From Alcanivorax sp. (GTDB lineage Bacteria > Pseudomonadota > Gammaproteobacteria > Pseudomonadales > Alcanivoracaceae), in NCBI RefSeq assembly GCF_019431375.1, contig NZ_CP080267.1, positions 248,001 through 312,000 of the forward strand: a stretch of 64,000 nucleotides of DNA, written 5' to 3'. The notes under the pieces were generated by a model. It did no database searches, was not told the DNA's origin, and saw only the letters and a program-made list of their open reading frames with translations. The position numbers and the translations under genes are program-made. Position 1 is the first letter of the stretch. Each line of letters starts with the position of its first letter. Of the stretch, positions 1-7,638 are shown in pieces.

Positions 1-1451
1 GGCTGGCGCCGCAGGGCGAAAAACTGTGGTTTGCCCAGGTCGGGCAGGCCACCGCCTTTGCCCGCGACCAGGTTCTGCCGGAAGACAGGCAGACCGCCCT
101 GTTGATGACCGGCTTGCGTCAGCGCTTTGCGGATACCTGGGGTGGAGGGGTGGCCATGGCGGCTACCGGCGAGCAGGCCCTGCTGGAAGTGAGTGGCGAC
201 TGGTTTTCCCGTTATTCACAGCTGTTTGCCAGCACTTTTGTAGAAAGCGAAGGCGGTGGCGGTTTTACGTTGCGCGGTAATGCCCGCTACCGGGACTGGC
301 GTTTCCAGTTCGACAGCCAACGGGTCTGGACCGACGATCCGACCGTTTTTGACGTTGATTTTGATGCGCGGGAATATCGATTGTTGCCCCGCTCCGTGCG
401 ACGTGACAGTGCTGAGTTATGGGTGCCAGCGGGGCGTGGGCAGTTGGTATTCTCCCATCGCCGTCAGCGACTTGGCCGTGCCAGCGAACAAACCATCAGC
501 TCGGCGGCCTACCTGCATACGTTCCGGGTGGGAGGCGGTCAGGTGATCAACCTGTCTGCCAGCCTGACGCGCAATAACGGCGACAACCAGATACTGCTCG
601 GCGCCAATTGGTTGATGACCCGCCCGGACTGGCAGCATCAGGCCAACCTTGGCTGGGTTCAGGACGATGCTCCGGGTACCGAGGACGGGGTTAACGCCGC
701 CTGGGCCAGCGCCTGGAATGACCGGGATCGTTTTGATGCGGACCTGACGCTGGGGGCGGGGGTGAACTTTGATCCGGGTCGCCAATCCGTTCTGCTCAAC
801 AGTGAATACGGCTCCCGCCACGGGCGTGGCCGTGCCGATGTGGCCTTCAATGATTCCGACCGGGGTGGCCGCGATACCCTGACCAGTGTGCGTTATGACA
901 CCAGTCTGGTGATAGGTGATGGCGCCGCGTTGGGTGGTGAGCAACTGAATGATTCGGCGGTGTTGCTGAAGCTCAACGGTGCTGAGGGCGCGCTATTCGA
1001 TGTGCTGGTCAACGGTAACCCGGAGATGGTGGTGAAAGGCGGCAGCTCGGCGACACTGACGCTGCCTGCCTACCAGGTACACAAGATCGCTTTGCGAGAT
1101 CGCGGCACTGACTTTGTGAATCTGGACAGCACACCCCGGGACGTGGTGCTGTACCCGGGCAATGTGGCGATGCTGGCCTGGGAGCTGCAAAGAGTGATGG
1201 TGGCTATTGGTCGTCTGCAGGATGCGGATGGGAATATCCTCTCCCGTGCCCGCATCCAGGGCCCGGGTTTCGATAACCTGGTATTCACCGACGAAGACGG
1301 CTACTTCCAGCTGGAACTCCCCGAATCCAGCATGGACAGCCTCTATGTGGAAACCGCCAACGGTCGCTGCAACCTGCAGCCTGGCTTAGTGGAGATCCGG
1401 TATGGGGTGGCGAGGTTGGGGGCGGTGGTTTGTTCAGTTAACAGTGAATAG
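1..1451 (+). CDS. CS1/alpha-type fimbrial outer-membrane usher (TcfC-like), C-terminal part
   Basis: The frame is open from the first bases of the window, so this is the 3' part of a longer gene. About 480 residues are visible. The sequence alternates short polar and hydrophobic strands, as in a usher beta barrel, and ends in an E-set-like/carboxypeptidase-like plug region (VLVNGNPEMVVKGGSS, then ARIQGPGF, FTDEDGYFQLELP, and a Cys pair in NGRCNLQP and VVCSV) typical of CS1-pilus and TcfC ushers. Such proteins thread pilin subunits across the outer membrane. Two pilin-like genes lie convergently just downstream. The last residues (SVNSE) and the TAG stop are encoded by the left arm of a heptamer foldback element, so the original C-terminus was probably slightly different. 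The family call is fairly secure. The true start is outside the window. Confidence 0.75.
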   Translation, partial: LAPQGEKLWFAQVGQATAFARDQVLPEDRQTALLMTGLRQRFADTWGGGVAMAATGEQALLEVSGDWFSRYSQLFASTFVESEGGGGFTLRGNARYRDWRFQFDSQRVWTDDPTVFDVDFDAREYRLLPRSVRRDSAELWVPAGRGQLVFSHRRQRLGRASEQTISSAAYLHTFRVGGGQVINLSASLTRNNGDNQILLGANWLMTRPDWQHQANLGWVQDDAPGTEDGVNAAWASAWNDRDRFDADLTLGAGVNFDPGRQSVLLNSEYGSRHGRGRADVAFNDSDRGGRDTLTSVRYDTSLVIGDGAALGGEQLNDSAVLLKLNGAEGALFDVLVNGNPEMVVKGGSSATLTLPAYQVHKIALRDRGTDFVNLDSTPRDVVLYPGNVAMLAWELQRVMVAIGRLQDADGNILSRARIQGPGFDNLVFTDEDGYFQLELPESSMDSLYVETANGRCNLQPGLVEIRYGVARLGAVVCSVNSE

Positions 1452-1597
1452 TTAACAGTGAACAGCTGCGCGTGAAAATTGGTTGTGTGTTGAAAGCAAA
1501 GAGGCCGCGTCCAGAGTTTGGGCGCGGCCTCTTTGCTTTCAGAACCAACAAGCCGGTCCCGCGAAGCTGTTCACTATTCACTGTTAACTGTTCACTG
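1436..1597. repeat. heptamer-armed foldback element 1 (AGTTAAC/AGTGAAC type)
   Basis: The left arm (about 1436-1472) is tandem 7-mers AGTTAAC, AGTGAAT, AGTTAAC, AGTGAAC followed by AGCTGCGCG. The right arm (about 1560-1597) is its inverted counterpart, beginning CGCGAAGCT and continuing in 7-base periods. Between them, 1492-1540 is a near-perfect GC-rich hairpin with a GGCCGCG/CGCGGCC stem and A/T-rich flanks, which could act as a bidirectional terminator. The element supplies the stop codons of both convergent genes (TAG at 1449-1451 on plus; TGA at 1592-1594 on minus). It belongs to the same subfamily as the elements at 3813-3975 and 61132-61345. Confidence 0.85.
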
Positions 1598-2500
1598 CAT
1601 TTCAACCATGATCGTCAGCACCCCGCTGTGGACACCGGAGGCGGTGGCGGCGCTCATGTCGTTGGCGAGTACGTCCACGCTGACGGTGGCGTTGTTGCTG
1701 GCGCCACCGTTGCATTGTGGGTCGCCGCTGCGGCTGTTGCCCATGCCGGCCAGCGGGATGCCAGCGGTGGCGCTCTGGGGGCCGTTGCCGTCGTTCCAGC
1801 TCACCGAGTAGGGGACACTACTGCCAGCAGAAATCAGCTCAAAGGCGCCGCCGGTGCCGCTGCCGGTGAGGGTGACGGCGTACTGGCCACCGTTGGCCTG
1901 ATAGACGCACAGCGTGTCGGAGCGTGAGATGTTGTTGCTGCCATCAAAGGTGCCCAGGGCAATGTCATCAATCTGGGTTACCTGAATGGAGTTGGGAATG
2001 GTGATTTCCACGCTGACGGTGAAGTTGGCGGGCGACTTGCCCCTGCCGGAATTGGCGGCAGTGAAATTGAATTGACTGCTGTAGACGCCAGGCGGGACCG
2101 ACTGGATATCTGTGCCGTTGGCATGCACTTTCAGGCTGGCGTTATTACCGCCTGGGCATTGGCGTACTGCACCAGTGAAAACTTCAGCGGTGGAGAGATT
2201 CGGTTGCAAGGTGATTTCCTGGCCATTGACCAGGTCGCCCCAGGCCAGCGTGACCGGGATGCTGTCTGCGCCGGACACCAGCTCAAATGGGCCCTGGGCT
2301 TCGACGGCGTAATTAATCGGGGTATTACCCTGCGGGCTGGGTTCCTGCACGGAGCTGACGCACAGCGCAAAGCTGTGATTCAGATCGCCCCCGTTCCAGG
2401 TATGGGTGGTGGTAAAGGCATTTGGATCGGTGCGGATGTGGGCCTGAGCATTTGCCGTTAACCAAACCAGCAAGCTGCTTGCGATAATACGCAACCACAT
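1592..2500 (-). CDS. two-domain pilin-like/fimbrial subunit or tip protein
   Basis: A 302-residue secreted protein with an N-terminal signal peptide (MWLRIIASSLLVWLTANAQA). It contains two related beta-sandwich modules. The second carries the pattern LCVYQANGGQYAVTL ... VPYSVSWND ... CNGGASNNATVSV, which matches the neighbouring 180-residue pilin-like protein, so this is probably a longer minor subunit or tip adhesin of the same fimbria. It lies 72 bases downstream of that gene on the same strand and is separated from it by a strong hairpin, consistent with lower expression. The C-terminal residues and TGA stop fall in a heptamer element arm. The fimbrial role is inferred from domain similarity and from the convergent usher. 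Confidence 0.6.
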   Translation of the reverse strand: MWLRIIASSLLVWLTANAQAHIRTDPNAFTTTHTWNGGDLNHSFALCVSSVQEPSPQGNTPINYAVEAQGPFELVSGADSIPVTLAWGDLVNGQEITLQPNLSTAEVFTGAVRQCPGGNNASLKVHANGTDIQSVPPGVYSSQFNFTAANSGRGKSPANFTVSVEITIPNSIQVTQIDDIALGTFDGSNNISRSDTLCVYQANGGQYAVTLTGSGTGGAFELISAGSSVPYSVSWNDGNGPQSATAGIPLAGMGNSRSGDPQCNGGASNNATVSVDVLANDMSAATASGVHSGVLTIMVEMQ

Positions 2501-2534
2501 AGGACTCTCGTTATCGGGAAAGTGAGCACTATAG

Positions 2535-2564
2535 CAGATGGGCCGGGATTGTCCGGCCCATCTG
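2535..2564 (-). terminator. intercistronic hairpin between the two pilin-like genes
   Basis: A long perfect stem (AGATGGGCCGG paired with CCGGCCCATCT, six-base loop) sits between the short pilin gene and the longer subunit gene. It has no long T tract on the minus strand. It may therefore protect the upstream mRNA or attenuate read-through, as is common between major and minor pilin genes, rather than fully terminate. Confidence 0.55.
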
Positions 2565-2572
2565 TATGATGC

Positions 2573-3115
2573 TTATTCCGCGGTGATGATCACGGTAAGG
2601 GTGTCGGTGTGATCGGTAGCGGAGGTGGCTTCGCCCACCTGGTTTTCGGTAGCGCTGACGCCCAGGGCTACATTGGGGCCAGAGGTCTGGCAGTTGGCTT
2701 CGGTGGTGTTGCTGCTGGTCAGACTGGTTACGGCGGTGTCTTCGGTAAGCGGAGTCCCGTCCCAGGTCACGGAATAATTGACCACACTGGTGCCACCGTC
2801 GCTGAGAGTGAAATCACCAGCAGTACCGGCACCGTTGGCGTCATTGCTGCTCTGCGCCACAACGCCATAGCCGCCAGCCAGGTTACGGTACACGCAGACA
2901 TTGTCGCTGGTGGTAAACCCATTACCCTGGTTGATAGTCATGTCATTCATGTCGCTGATCTTGATCAGGTCCGGCACATTCAAAGTGATGACAGCGCTGC
3001 CGGTGGAAGACGCGCCAGCGCCGGCGCCCATGCTGCCATCGGTGGCAGCCATGGCCAGGCCAGAGGCAAGGAGAGTGCTGGAGAAGATAGCCGGTACAAA
3101 GGATTTCATATTCAT
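2573..3115 (-). CDS. CS1/SCPU-like major pilin subunit
   Basis: A 180-residue secreted beta-rich protein. The start at 3115 was chosen because AAAGGA lies nine bases upstream; a longer in-frame start at 3157 has no such support. The signal peptide ends near GLAMA. The mature part begins with a glycine/alanine/serine-rich stretch, then VITLNVPDLIKISDM and a conserved NVCVYRNLAGGYGV block with a second Cys near residue 150 (EANCQTSG), suggesting one disulphide. Similar blocks occur in the longer protein encoded next. As the first and smaller gene of the pair it is the likely major subunit. The usher on the opposite strand supports a fimbrial role. A chaperone gene is not visible here and may lie left of the window. 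Confidence 0.6.
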   Translation of the reverse strand: MNMKSFVPAIFSSTLLASGLAMAATDGSMGAGAGASSTGSAVITLNVPDLIKISDMNDMTINQGNGFTTSDNVCVYRNLAGGYGVVAQSSNDANGAGTAGDFTLSDGGTSVVNYSVTWDGTPLTEDTAVTSLTSSNTTEANCQTSGPNVALGVSATENQVGEATSATDHTDTLTVIITAE

Positions 3116-3382
3116 GGTTGTCGTTCCTTTAAGCTGGTAAGCAAGTGAGCTAAGCAAGCCTGGACATCCCCAATTGCGCCTCAGGCCCTAATTGAAAGCG
3201 ATACTGCCATGTGTTCAGTAAAATGTGATCTGCATCTCGTTACTTATGCGATGGGCGGTGTTTCCCCTTTGCTGATTCGCGTTCAGTAAAGCAATTTGAC
3301 CGATTTCAACGATTTAGCACTCACAAAACCGGATGGCTTTGCTAAAGTGCGGGTCAGATTACCGATGCAGTAAGGGGGCAGC

Positions 3383-3811
3383 TTGGATAACGAGTCCATC
3401 GTTTATGGGTGTATCAAACATCTGCCGTTCGGCACTTTGCAGGAGCGCAAGACCCACTGTTTCCATAACCGCCGGGCCGTCCGCCAGCTTCCCCAGGCCG
3501 ATGAATGGCCCTTTTTGTGCCGGGAAATGTTCTCGGTACCTGGCGATGACCTGATGGGCGGTACCTTCCAGACCCAGGTGATCCATTTCGGCATGTCCTA
3601 TCGGGCGGTGGAGTACGAGTGGGAACACTGGATTGCCAAGTTCGAATCCCTGCTCAAGAACATGTACTGGGTAAATGCGGTGGTGCACCTGGAAACCGAG
3701 CTGTCCGGCTTTCATACCTTTGTCTGGGACAGCGCGGAAGTGTGCCACGAACCTTCCGAAGCGCCGTTGAGAGTGCGGTGTGAGTGGGCGCGGGAGGGGG
3801 CGATTTCGTAG
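3383..3811 (+). CDS. hypothetical protein with TTG start
   Basis: A 142-residue cytosolic-looking protein that I do not recognise. The start is TTG at 3383, supported by AAGGGGG six bases upstream; no ATG or GTG is better placed. It is rich in aromatic residues and histidines (CIKHLPF, HCFHNRRAV, EYEWEHWIAKFESLL, VHLETELSGFHTFVW) with no signal peptide or membrane segment. The gene stands alone, flanked by the pilin cluster and a heptamer element. Its TAG stop lies just before that element's left arm. It could be a small binding or regulatory protein, but nothing in the sequence decides this. Confidence 0.55.
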   Translation: MDNESIVYGCIKHLPFGTLQERKTHCFHNRRAVRQLPQADEWPFLCREMFSVPGDDLMGGTFQTQVIHFGMSYRAVEYEWEHWIAKFESLLKNMYWVNAVVHLETELSGFHTFVWDSAEVCHEPSEAPLRVRCEWAREGAIS

Positions 3812-3812
3812 G

Positions 3813-3975
3813 TAATTAATAGTTAATAATGAATAATTAATAGCTGCGCGAGCAGTGATTGCCGTAGTCATAATGCAATGAGGCCGCGCCCAAACTCTGT
3901 ACGCGGCCTCTGCGTTTCAAAACCTGAAAACCCGTCTCGCGACGTTATTAATTATTCATTATTAACTATTCATTG
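3813..3975. repeat. heptamer-armed foldback element 2 (AATTAAT/AGTTAAT type)
   Basis: The left arm repeats AATTAAT, AGTTAAT, AATGAAT, AATTAAT and ends AGCTGCGCG. The right arm is the inverse (CGCGACGTTATTAATTATTC...). The core hairpin at 3880-3910 has a GAGGCCGCG/CGCGGCCTC stem closely related to elements 1 and 14, although the arm heptamer is much more AT-rich. The left arm starts one base after the stop of the gene ending at 3811. The right arm contains the TAA stop of yheU. Confidence 0.85.
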
Positions 3976-4198
3976 CCTCTTCCGCCTGTTCCTTCCCCAT
4001 CACCGACACGCTCTCCGTCACCTCATCGAATACCACAAACGCGTCCTCTCTCTTCAGCTGATTGCGGACCTGCTCCACCTTGGTGGCGGTGGGGATTTCC
4101 TGATTGCCGTAATCGGTGCCGTCACGGGTAACGAATTCCTCGATCAGGTTGGTGAGGGTTTCCGGGGGCAGGTCCTTCCAGGGGACGATGATGGGCAT
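3962..4198 (-). CDS. yheU: YheU family protein (UPF0270)
   Basis: A 78-residue protein opening MPIIVPWKDLPPETL and continuing NLIEEFVTRDGTDYG, the hallmark block of the YheU/UPF0270 family. The usual family length is about 70-75 residues. The molecular function is not known. The extra C-terminal residues (AMNS) and the TAA stop are encoded within the right arm of heptamer element 2, so the element has replaced or extended the native end. The gene stands alone on the minus strand, with a nested inverted repeat upstream at 4229-4402. Confidence 0.85.
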   Translation of the reverse strand: MPIIVPWKDLPPETLTNLIEEFVTRDGTDYGNQEIPTATKVEQVRNQLKREDAFVVFDEVTESVSVMGKEQAEEAMNS

Positions 4199-4228
4199 AA
4201 GGCTCCATTGTGGTAATGAGATCGATCC

Positions 4229-4402
4229 GTAGGAGCGTCGCTGGCGGCGCGATCACCAAACGTCGAAGGAAAAGGCATTTACCACAGAGGGCACAGAGCA
4301 CACAGAGGTAAAACAGGTTTTCTCGGTGATCTCTGTGCCCTCTGTGGTGAAAATGCTTTTGATCCTGGCTTGGTGATCGCGCCGCTAGCGACGCTCCTAC
4401 AT
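4229..4402. repeat. nested inverted repeat: REP pair enclosing a CACAGAG-type foldback
   Basis: The outer arms (4229-4261 and 4370-4402) are inverted REP-like units starting GTAGGAGCGTCGCT and pair at nearly every base. Inside is a second inverted repeat (about 4270-4298 and 4332-4361) built from CACAGAG units at 9-base spacing on one side and CTCTGTG on the other, flanked by AAAAGGCATTT. The whole 174 bases could extrude as one long cruciform or fold as one RNA hairpin between yheU and the MAPEG gene. GTAGGAGC REPs are known in pseudomonads. I recognise the CACAGAG motif as a recurring intergenic motif but know no function for it. Confidence 0.85.
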
Positions 4403-4412
4403 TTAAGGGTGT

Positions 4413-4805
4413 TTACATCACCAGCAGCTGAATACTGGCACCCAGTATCACCAGCCAGGAGGTCACCACGCCCAGCTGGCGAGCCAGGTTGGCGCTGCTG
4501 CGGGGGATCAGCATGCCGTAGCTGTAGAGGGCACGGCCGCCTACCAGCAGGATGCCGTAAATGTGCAGGGCGGTACTGCCGCCGCCGTTGATTTCCAGCA
4601 GGGCCATGAGGATCAGTGCCAGGGGGATGTATTCGATAGTGTTACCGTGAGCCCGGATGGCCCGACTTACGTCCTTGTGGCCACCATCACCCAGAGAGAC
4701 TTTCTTGGCCAGACGAAGACGCACCACGTTGGCGGCCAGGGCGATGATCAGGAAGCCGCTGAGGGCGGCGTAGAGGGCGGTAATCGGCAAGCTGACTAAT
4801 GTCAT
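4413..4805 (-). CDS. MAPEG family integral membrane protein
   Basis: About 130 residues with four hydrophobic helices and the MAPEG signature region (HGNTIEYIPLALILM, then RALYSYGM). MAPEG proteins include microsomal glutathione transferases and bacterial relatives of the YecN type. The precise substrate here is unknown. The ATG at 4805 was chosen because it overlaps the mnmC stop (ATGA), implying translational coupling; a GTG at 4814 is the alternative start. It is the last gene of the lipoprotein-mnmC-MAPEG run on the minus strand. Confidence 0.8.
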   Translation of the reverse strand: MTLVSLPITALYAALSGFLIIALAANVVRLRLAKKVSLGDGGHKDVSRAIRAHGNTIEYIPLALILMALLEINGGGSTALHIYGILLVGGRALYSYGMLIPRSSANLARQLGVVTSWLVILGASIQLLVM

Positions 4806-6664
4806 GGCATCCACTCAGGTTGTTTTTTGCGTTTGCGGACAATAAACCGGGCCGGGGCCAGGGCGTCAATCATTTCCTGGTCCGTTGGCATAGGCTGGCC
4901 ACAGATCATGTCGGCGATCAGCTCCGCACACAAGGGGGTACCGGTAATGCCGCGGCTGCCGTGGGCTACATTCAGATAGAGCCCTTGTGCCGGACGGTGA
5001 GGAATGTCGGTGGCGACGGGCAGCGGGCCGCACAGGGGCAGGAAGTCGATGCTCTGGCACCGGAATGCCACCCGCCGGTCGACGATCTGAATATCCTCAC
5101 CACCCAGCTCCTGCCAGAAGTTGGGGAGATAGTGCTTCAACTGAGCCAGATTTTCCGCATCGTCGCTGTCGGTGGCGTGGCGGTGATCTTCATGGAGCTT
5201 GAAGGTGGCCCCGACGCAGTGCAGGCCGTCCAGGGCCGGGGTCAGGTAACCGCCGTGACATTGTGCCTGCTGCCAGCGCCGGGAGGCTTCCGTGGCCTGA
5301 CAATAGCTCACCTGACCGCGGATGTGTTTGAGCGGCAACCAGCCGAGACCGGGCAGGGACTGGCTCTGGCCGGCGGTACACAGGACAACCGCGTCGGCGC
5401 TGAGCATTTCGCCGTCCTGCAGGGTCACCTGGGCCGGAGCGCCTTCTTCAATGGATGTTACCCGGGCGGGCAATTGGCTGATGGCTGGGTGGTCCAGCAG
5501 AAGCTGGCACCAGCGGGCCGGGCGCAGGTAGCCGCCGCCAAGCAGTTGCACCGCGTTGTCGCCGTAGGGCTGGAGCAGTTCCGGTGGCCAGGCGCCGGTT
5601 GCCATGGCCTGCTCCAGTTTGTCTTGCTGGCGCTCGTCCACGTAGTGCTGGATCACGCCGTTGAGATTGCCGTCTTGAGGCTGTGCGGGAAACTTGAAGC
5701 GACGCAGCCAGCGCAAGGCATGCCCGTAGCTTTGCTGATAGAAACGGTTCTGGGGAGTGAGGTGGGCACTGGGAGTGCTGTAGACCACCCCGGCCAGGTT
5801 GCCGGATGCATGGCTGGCGGTGCCGTCTGGATCCACCACGGTCACCCGGCAGCCCCGCTCGGCCAGGGCCCTGGCCGTGGTGGCGCCGGCCAGCCCGGCA
5901 CCAACCACCAGGATATGTCCCGCAGCCATGGCGGGCCGGATTTCCCCGCCGTCGATCTGGCCAACCAGCATGTGCCGCTTGTGACCGAAGCCGTCGCGTT
6001 TGTGCATGGCAAAGCCGGCCTCCGCGAGCCCGCGGCGGACAAAGCCGGCGGCGGTAAAGGTGGCCAGGGTGGTGCCGGGCCGACTCAGTCTGGCCAGCTG
6101 GGCGAACAGATCCGGGTGCCACATGTCCGGGTTGCGGGCTGGGGCAAAGCCGTCCAGAAACCAGGCATCCACCGGGTGGTGGAACTGGGGCCACAGGGAT
6201 AGGGCGTCGCCCTGGAGCAGAGTCAGCTGTACACGGGGGTGCAGCTGGAGGCGGTGGAAGCCGGGAGCCGGAGCCGGGTACTCTGCCAGTAGCCTTTCCG
6301 CCAGAGAGCTCAGGGCAGGCCAGTAGGCCAGGGCCTTGGCCAGATCTGCCTTTCGCAATAGATGCTTTTCCACGGAGACCAGGTGCAGACGGGCAAGGTT
6401 TGGGGCGTGTTCCAGAAACTGCTGGGCGGCCAGCAGGCAATTCAGGCCAGTACCAAAGCCTGTTTCACCGATAACGAAATTACCACCGGCGGGCAGTGCG
6501 CGAAAGCGCTCCGGCAACCGGTTGCCCTGCACAAAGACGTAATCACTTTCCGCCATGCCGTCCTGACGGGAGAAATAGGGGTCGTCAAAGTCCACTGCTA
6601 CCGGGGTGCTCTCATGCCAGTCAACGGTGGCTGGCTGGATGGGTGAGAAGGTTGGGTTTGTCAT
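4802..6664 (-). CDS. mnmC: bifunctional tRNA mnm5s2U biosynthesis protein MnmC
   Basis: A 620-residue protein. The N-terminal third is the MnmD methyltransferase (SAM-binding GETGFGTGLNCL, then DAWFLDGFAPARNPDMW). The C-terminal two thirds is the FAD-dependent oxidoreductase MnmC1 (dinucleotide-binding VVGAGLAGATTARAL near residue 250). It converts cmnm5(s2)U34 to nm5(s2)U and methylates that to mnm5(s2)U34 in tRNA. The start at 6664 (MTNPTF) fits the family N-terminus. Immediately upstream lies a heptamer element and a tandem duplication that places a second, truncated mnmC 5' end at 7097-7435. This copy is complete and appears functional. The 3' end overlaps the MAPEG gene by four bases. 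Confidence 0.93.
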   Translation of the reverse strand: MTNPTFSPIQPATVDWHESTPVAVDFDDPYFSRQDGMAESDYVFVQGNRLPERFRALPAGGNFVIGETGFGTGLNCLLAAQQFLEHAPNLARLHLVSVEKHLLRKADLAKALAYWPALSSLAERLLAEYPAPAPGFHRLQLHPRVQLTLLQGDALSLWPQFHHPVDAWFLDGFAPARNPDMWHPDLFAQLARLSRPGTTLATFTAAGFVRRGLAEAGFAMHKRDGFGHKRHMLVGQIDGGEIRPAMAAGHILVVGAGLAGATTARALAERGCRVTVVDPDGTASHASGNLAGVVYSTPSAHLTPQNRFYQQSYGHALRWLRRFKFPAQPQDGNLNGVIQHYVDERQQDKLEQAMATGAWPPELLQPYGDNAVQLLGGGYLRPARWCQLLLDHPAISQLPARVTSIEEGAPAQVTLQDGEMLSADAVVLCTAGQSQSLPGLGWLPLKHIRGQVSYCQATEASRRWQQAQCHGGYLTPALDGLHCVGATFKLHEDHRHATDSDDAENLAQLKHYLPNFWQELGGEDIQIVDRRVAFRCQSIDFLPLCGPLPVATDIPHRPAQGLYLNVAHGSRGITGTPLCAELIADMICGQPMPTDQEMIDALAPARFIVRKRKKQPEWMP

Positions 6665-6676
6665 GGTTGCAGACCG

Positions 6677-6867
6677 CAAGCTACAAGTTACAAGCTACAA
6701 CGCGAATCCTGGTTTGTCTGTGTTGCAACACTGGCGTCGCGTCCAGAGTTTCGGCGTGGCTTGTCGTATTCAAAAAAGACAGGACCTCATCCAGTCCAGA
6801 ATCGCGGGCAGAGAGTAATTGTTCTGCCTGGCGTTTATCCGCGTTGTAGCTTGTAGCTTGAGGCTTG
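6677..6867. repeat. heptamer-armed foldback element 3, first copy (CAAGCTA type)
   Basis: The left arm is CAAGCTA, CAAGTTA, CAAGCTA, CAACGCG. The right arm begins CGCGTTGTAGCTTG and is the inverse. The inner part contains GTCGCGTCCAGAGTTTC, recognisably the same core as element 1 but with a decayed stem. This copy lies just upstream of the mnmC start and inside the truncated 3' copy of the lipoprotein gene. Confidence 0.8.
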
Positions 6868-7093
6868 TCGCTGTCTTTCTGTGCCGCCTTGAACTCGGCC
6901 AGCGCCCGCTTGCTGTGCTGTAACAGCCAGAGGGTGTTTTGCTGGTAGCTGGCATTCTTGATACGGATATAGACGCCATCAATCAGCGTGACCAGCAGGG
7001 ACTGGTTCTGGATTGGGCGTCCCTTCTCCACCCAGCGCATTTGTGCCTGGGCGGAGGGGTGGCCCTCCAGATCCAGCAGGGTTTCGCTGACAA
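6681..7093 (-). pseudogene. duplicated 3' fragment of the lipoprotein gene
   Basis: This is the C-terminal half of the lipoprotein encoded at 7452-8297, identical in sequence, including the stop supplied by the heptamer element. It has no start codon or signal peptide of its own; upstream it is joined to the truncated mnmC copy in another frame. It is a product of tandem duplication D1 and is unlikely to make a functional protein. Confidence 0.85.
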
Positions 7094-7096
7094 ATG

Positions 7097-7435
7097 GGCC
7101 AGGGCCTTGGCCAGATCTGCCTTTCGCAATAGATGCTTTTCCACTGAGACCAGGTGCAGACGGGCAAGGTTTGGGGCGTGTTCCAGAAACTGCTGGGCGG
7201 CCAGCAGGCAATTCAGGCCAGTACCAAAGCCTGTTTCACCGATAACGAAATTACCACCGGCGGGCAGTGCGCGAAAGCGCTCCGGCAACCGGTTGCCCTG
7301 CACAAAGACGTAATCACTTTCCGCCATGCCGTCCTGACGGGAGAAATAGGGGTCGTCAAAGTCCACTGCTACCGGGGTGCTCTCATGCCAGTCAACGGTG
7401 GCTGGCTGGATGGGTGAGAAGGTTGGGTTTGTCAT
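7097..7435 (-). pseudogene. mnmC: duplicated 5' fragment of mnmC
   Basis: This carries the mnmC start (MTNPTFSPIQPATVDW) and about 113 codons through KADLAKALA. The frame then runs across the junction into out-of-frame lipoprotein sequence and stops at 6983. It includes the SAM-binding GETGFGTGLNCL motif but lacks most of the methyltransferase and the whole oxidoreductase, so it is non-functional as MnmC. If the duplication is real, this fragment would be translated from the same operon before the intact gene. Confidence 0.85.
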
Positions 7436-7447
7436 GGTTGCAGACCG

Positions 7448-7638
7448 CAAGCTACAAGTTACAAGCTACAACGCGAATCCTGGTTTGTCTGTGTTGCAAC
7501 ACTGGCGTCGCGTCCAGAGTTTCGGCGTGGCTTGTCGTATTCAAAAAAGACAGGACCTCATCCAGTCCAGAATCGCGGGCAGAGAGTAATTGTTCTGCCT
7601 GGCGTTTATCCGCGTTGTAGCTTGTAGCTTGAGGCTTG
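7448..7638. repeat. heptamer-armed foldback element 3, second copy, read as coding sequence
   Basis: It is identical to 6677-6867. Here the element lies inside the open frame of the lipoprotein gene. About the last 60 codons of that gene (from KPQATSYNADKR to RVVACNL) are element sequence, and the TAG stop at 7452-7454 is in its left arm. The native gene probably ended close to the element's right edge. Confidence 0.8.

Larger units (their letters stand above)
6326..7093. repeat. tandem duplication D1, copy 1 (768 bp)
   Basis: Bases 6326-7093 recur at 7097-7864 (offset 771) with one substitution seen (6374 G versus 7145 T). The unit covers the 5' end of mnmC, heptamer element 3 and the 3' half of the lipoprotein gene. 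Three bases (ATG, 7094-7096) separate the copies. The result keeps one complete mnmC and one complete lipoprotein gene with truncated halves between them. Confidence 0.9.

Noticed and set aside
4799..6202. 467-codon plus-strand frame opposite mnmC
   Set aside because: Shadow of mnmC; no ribosome site and no family pattern.
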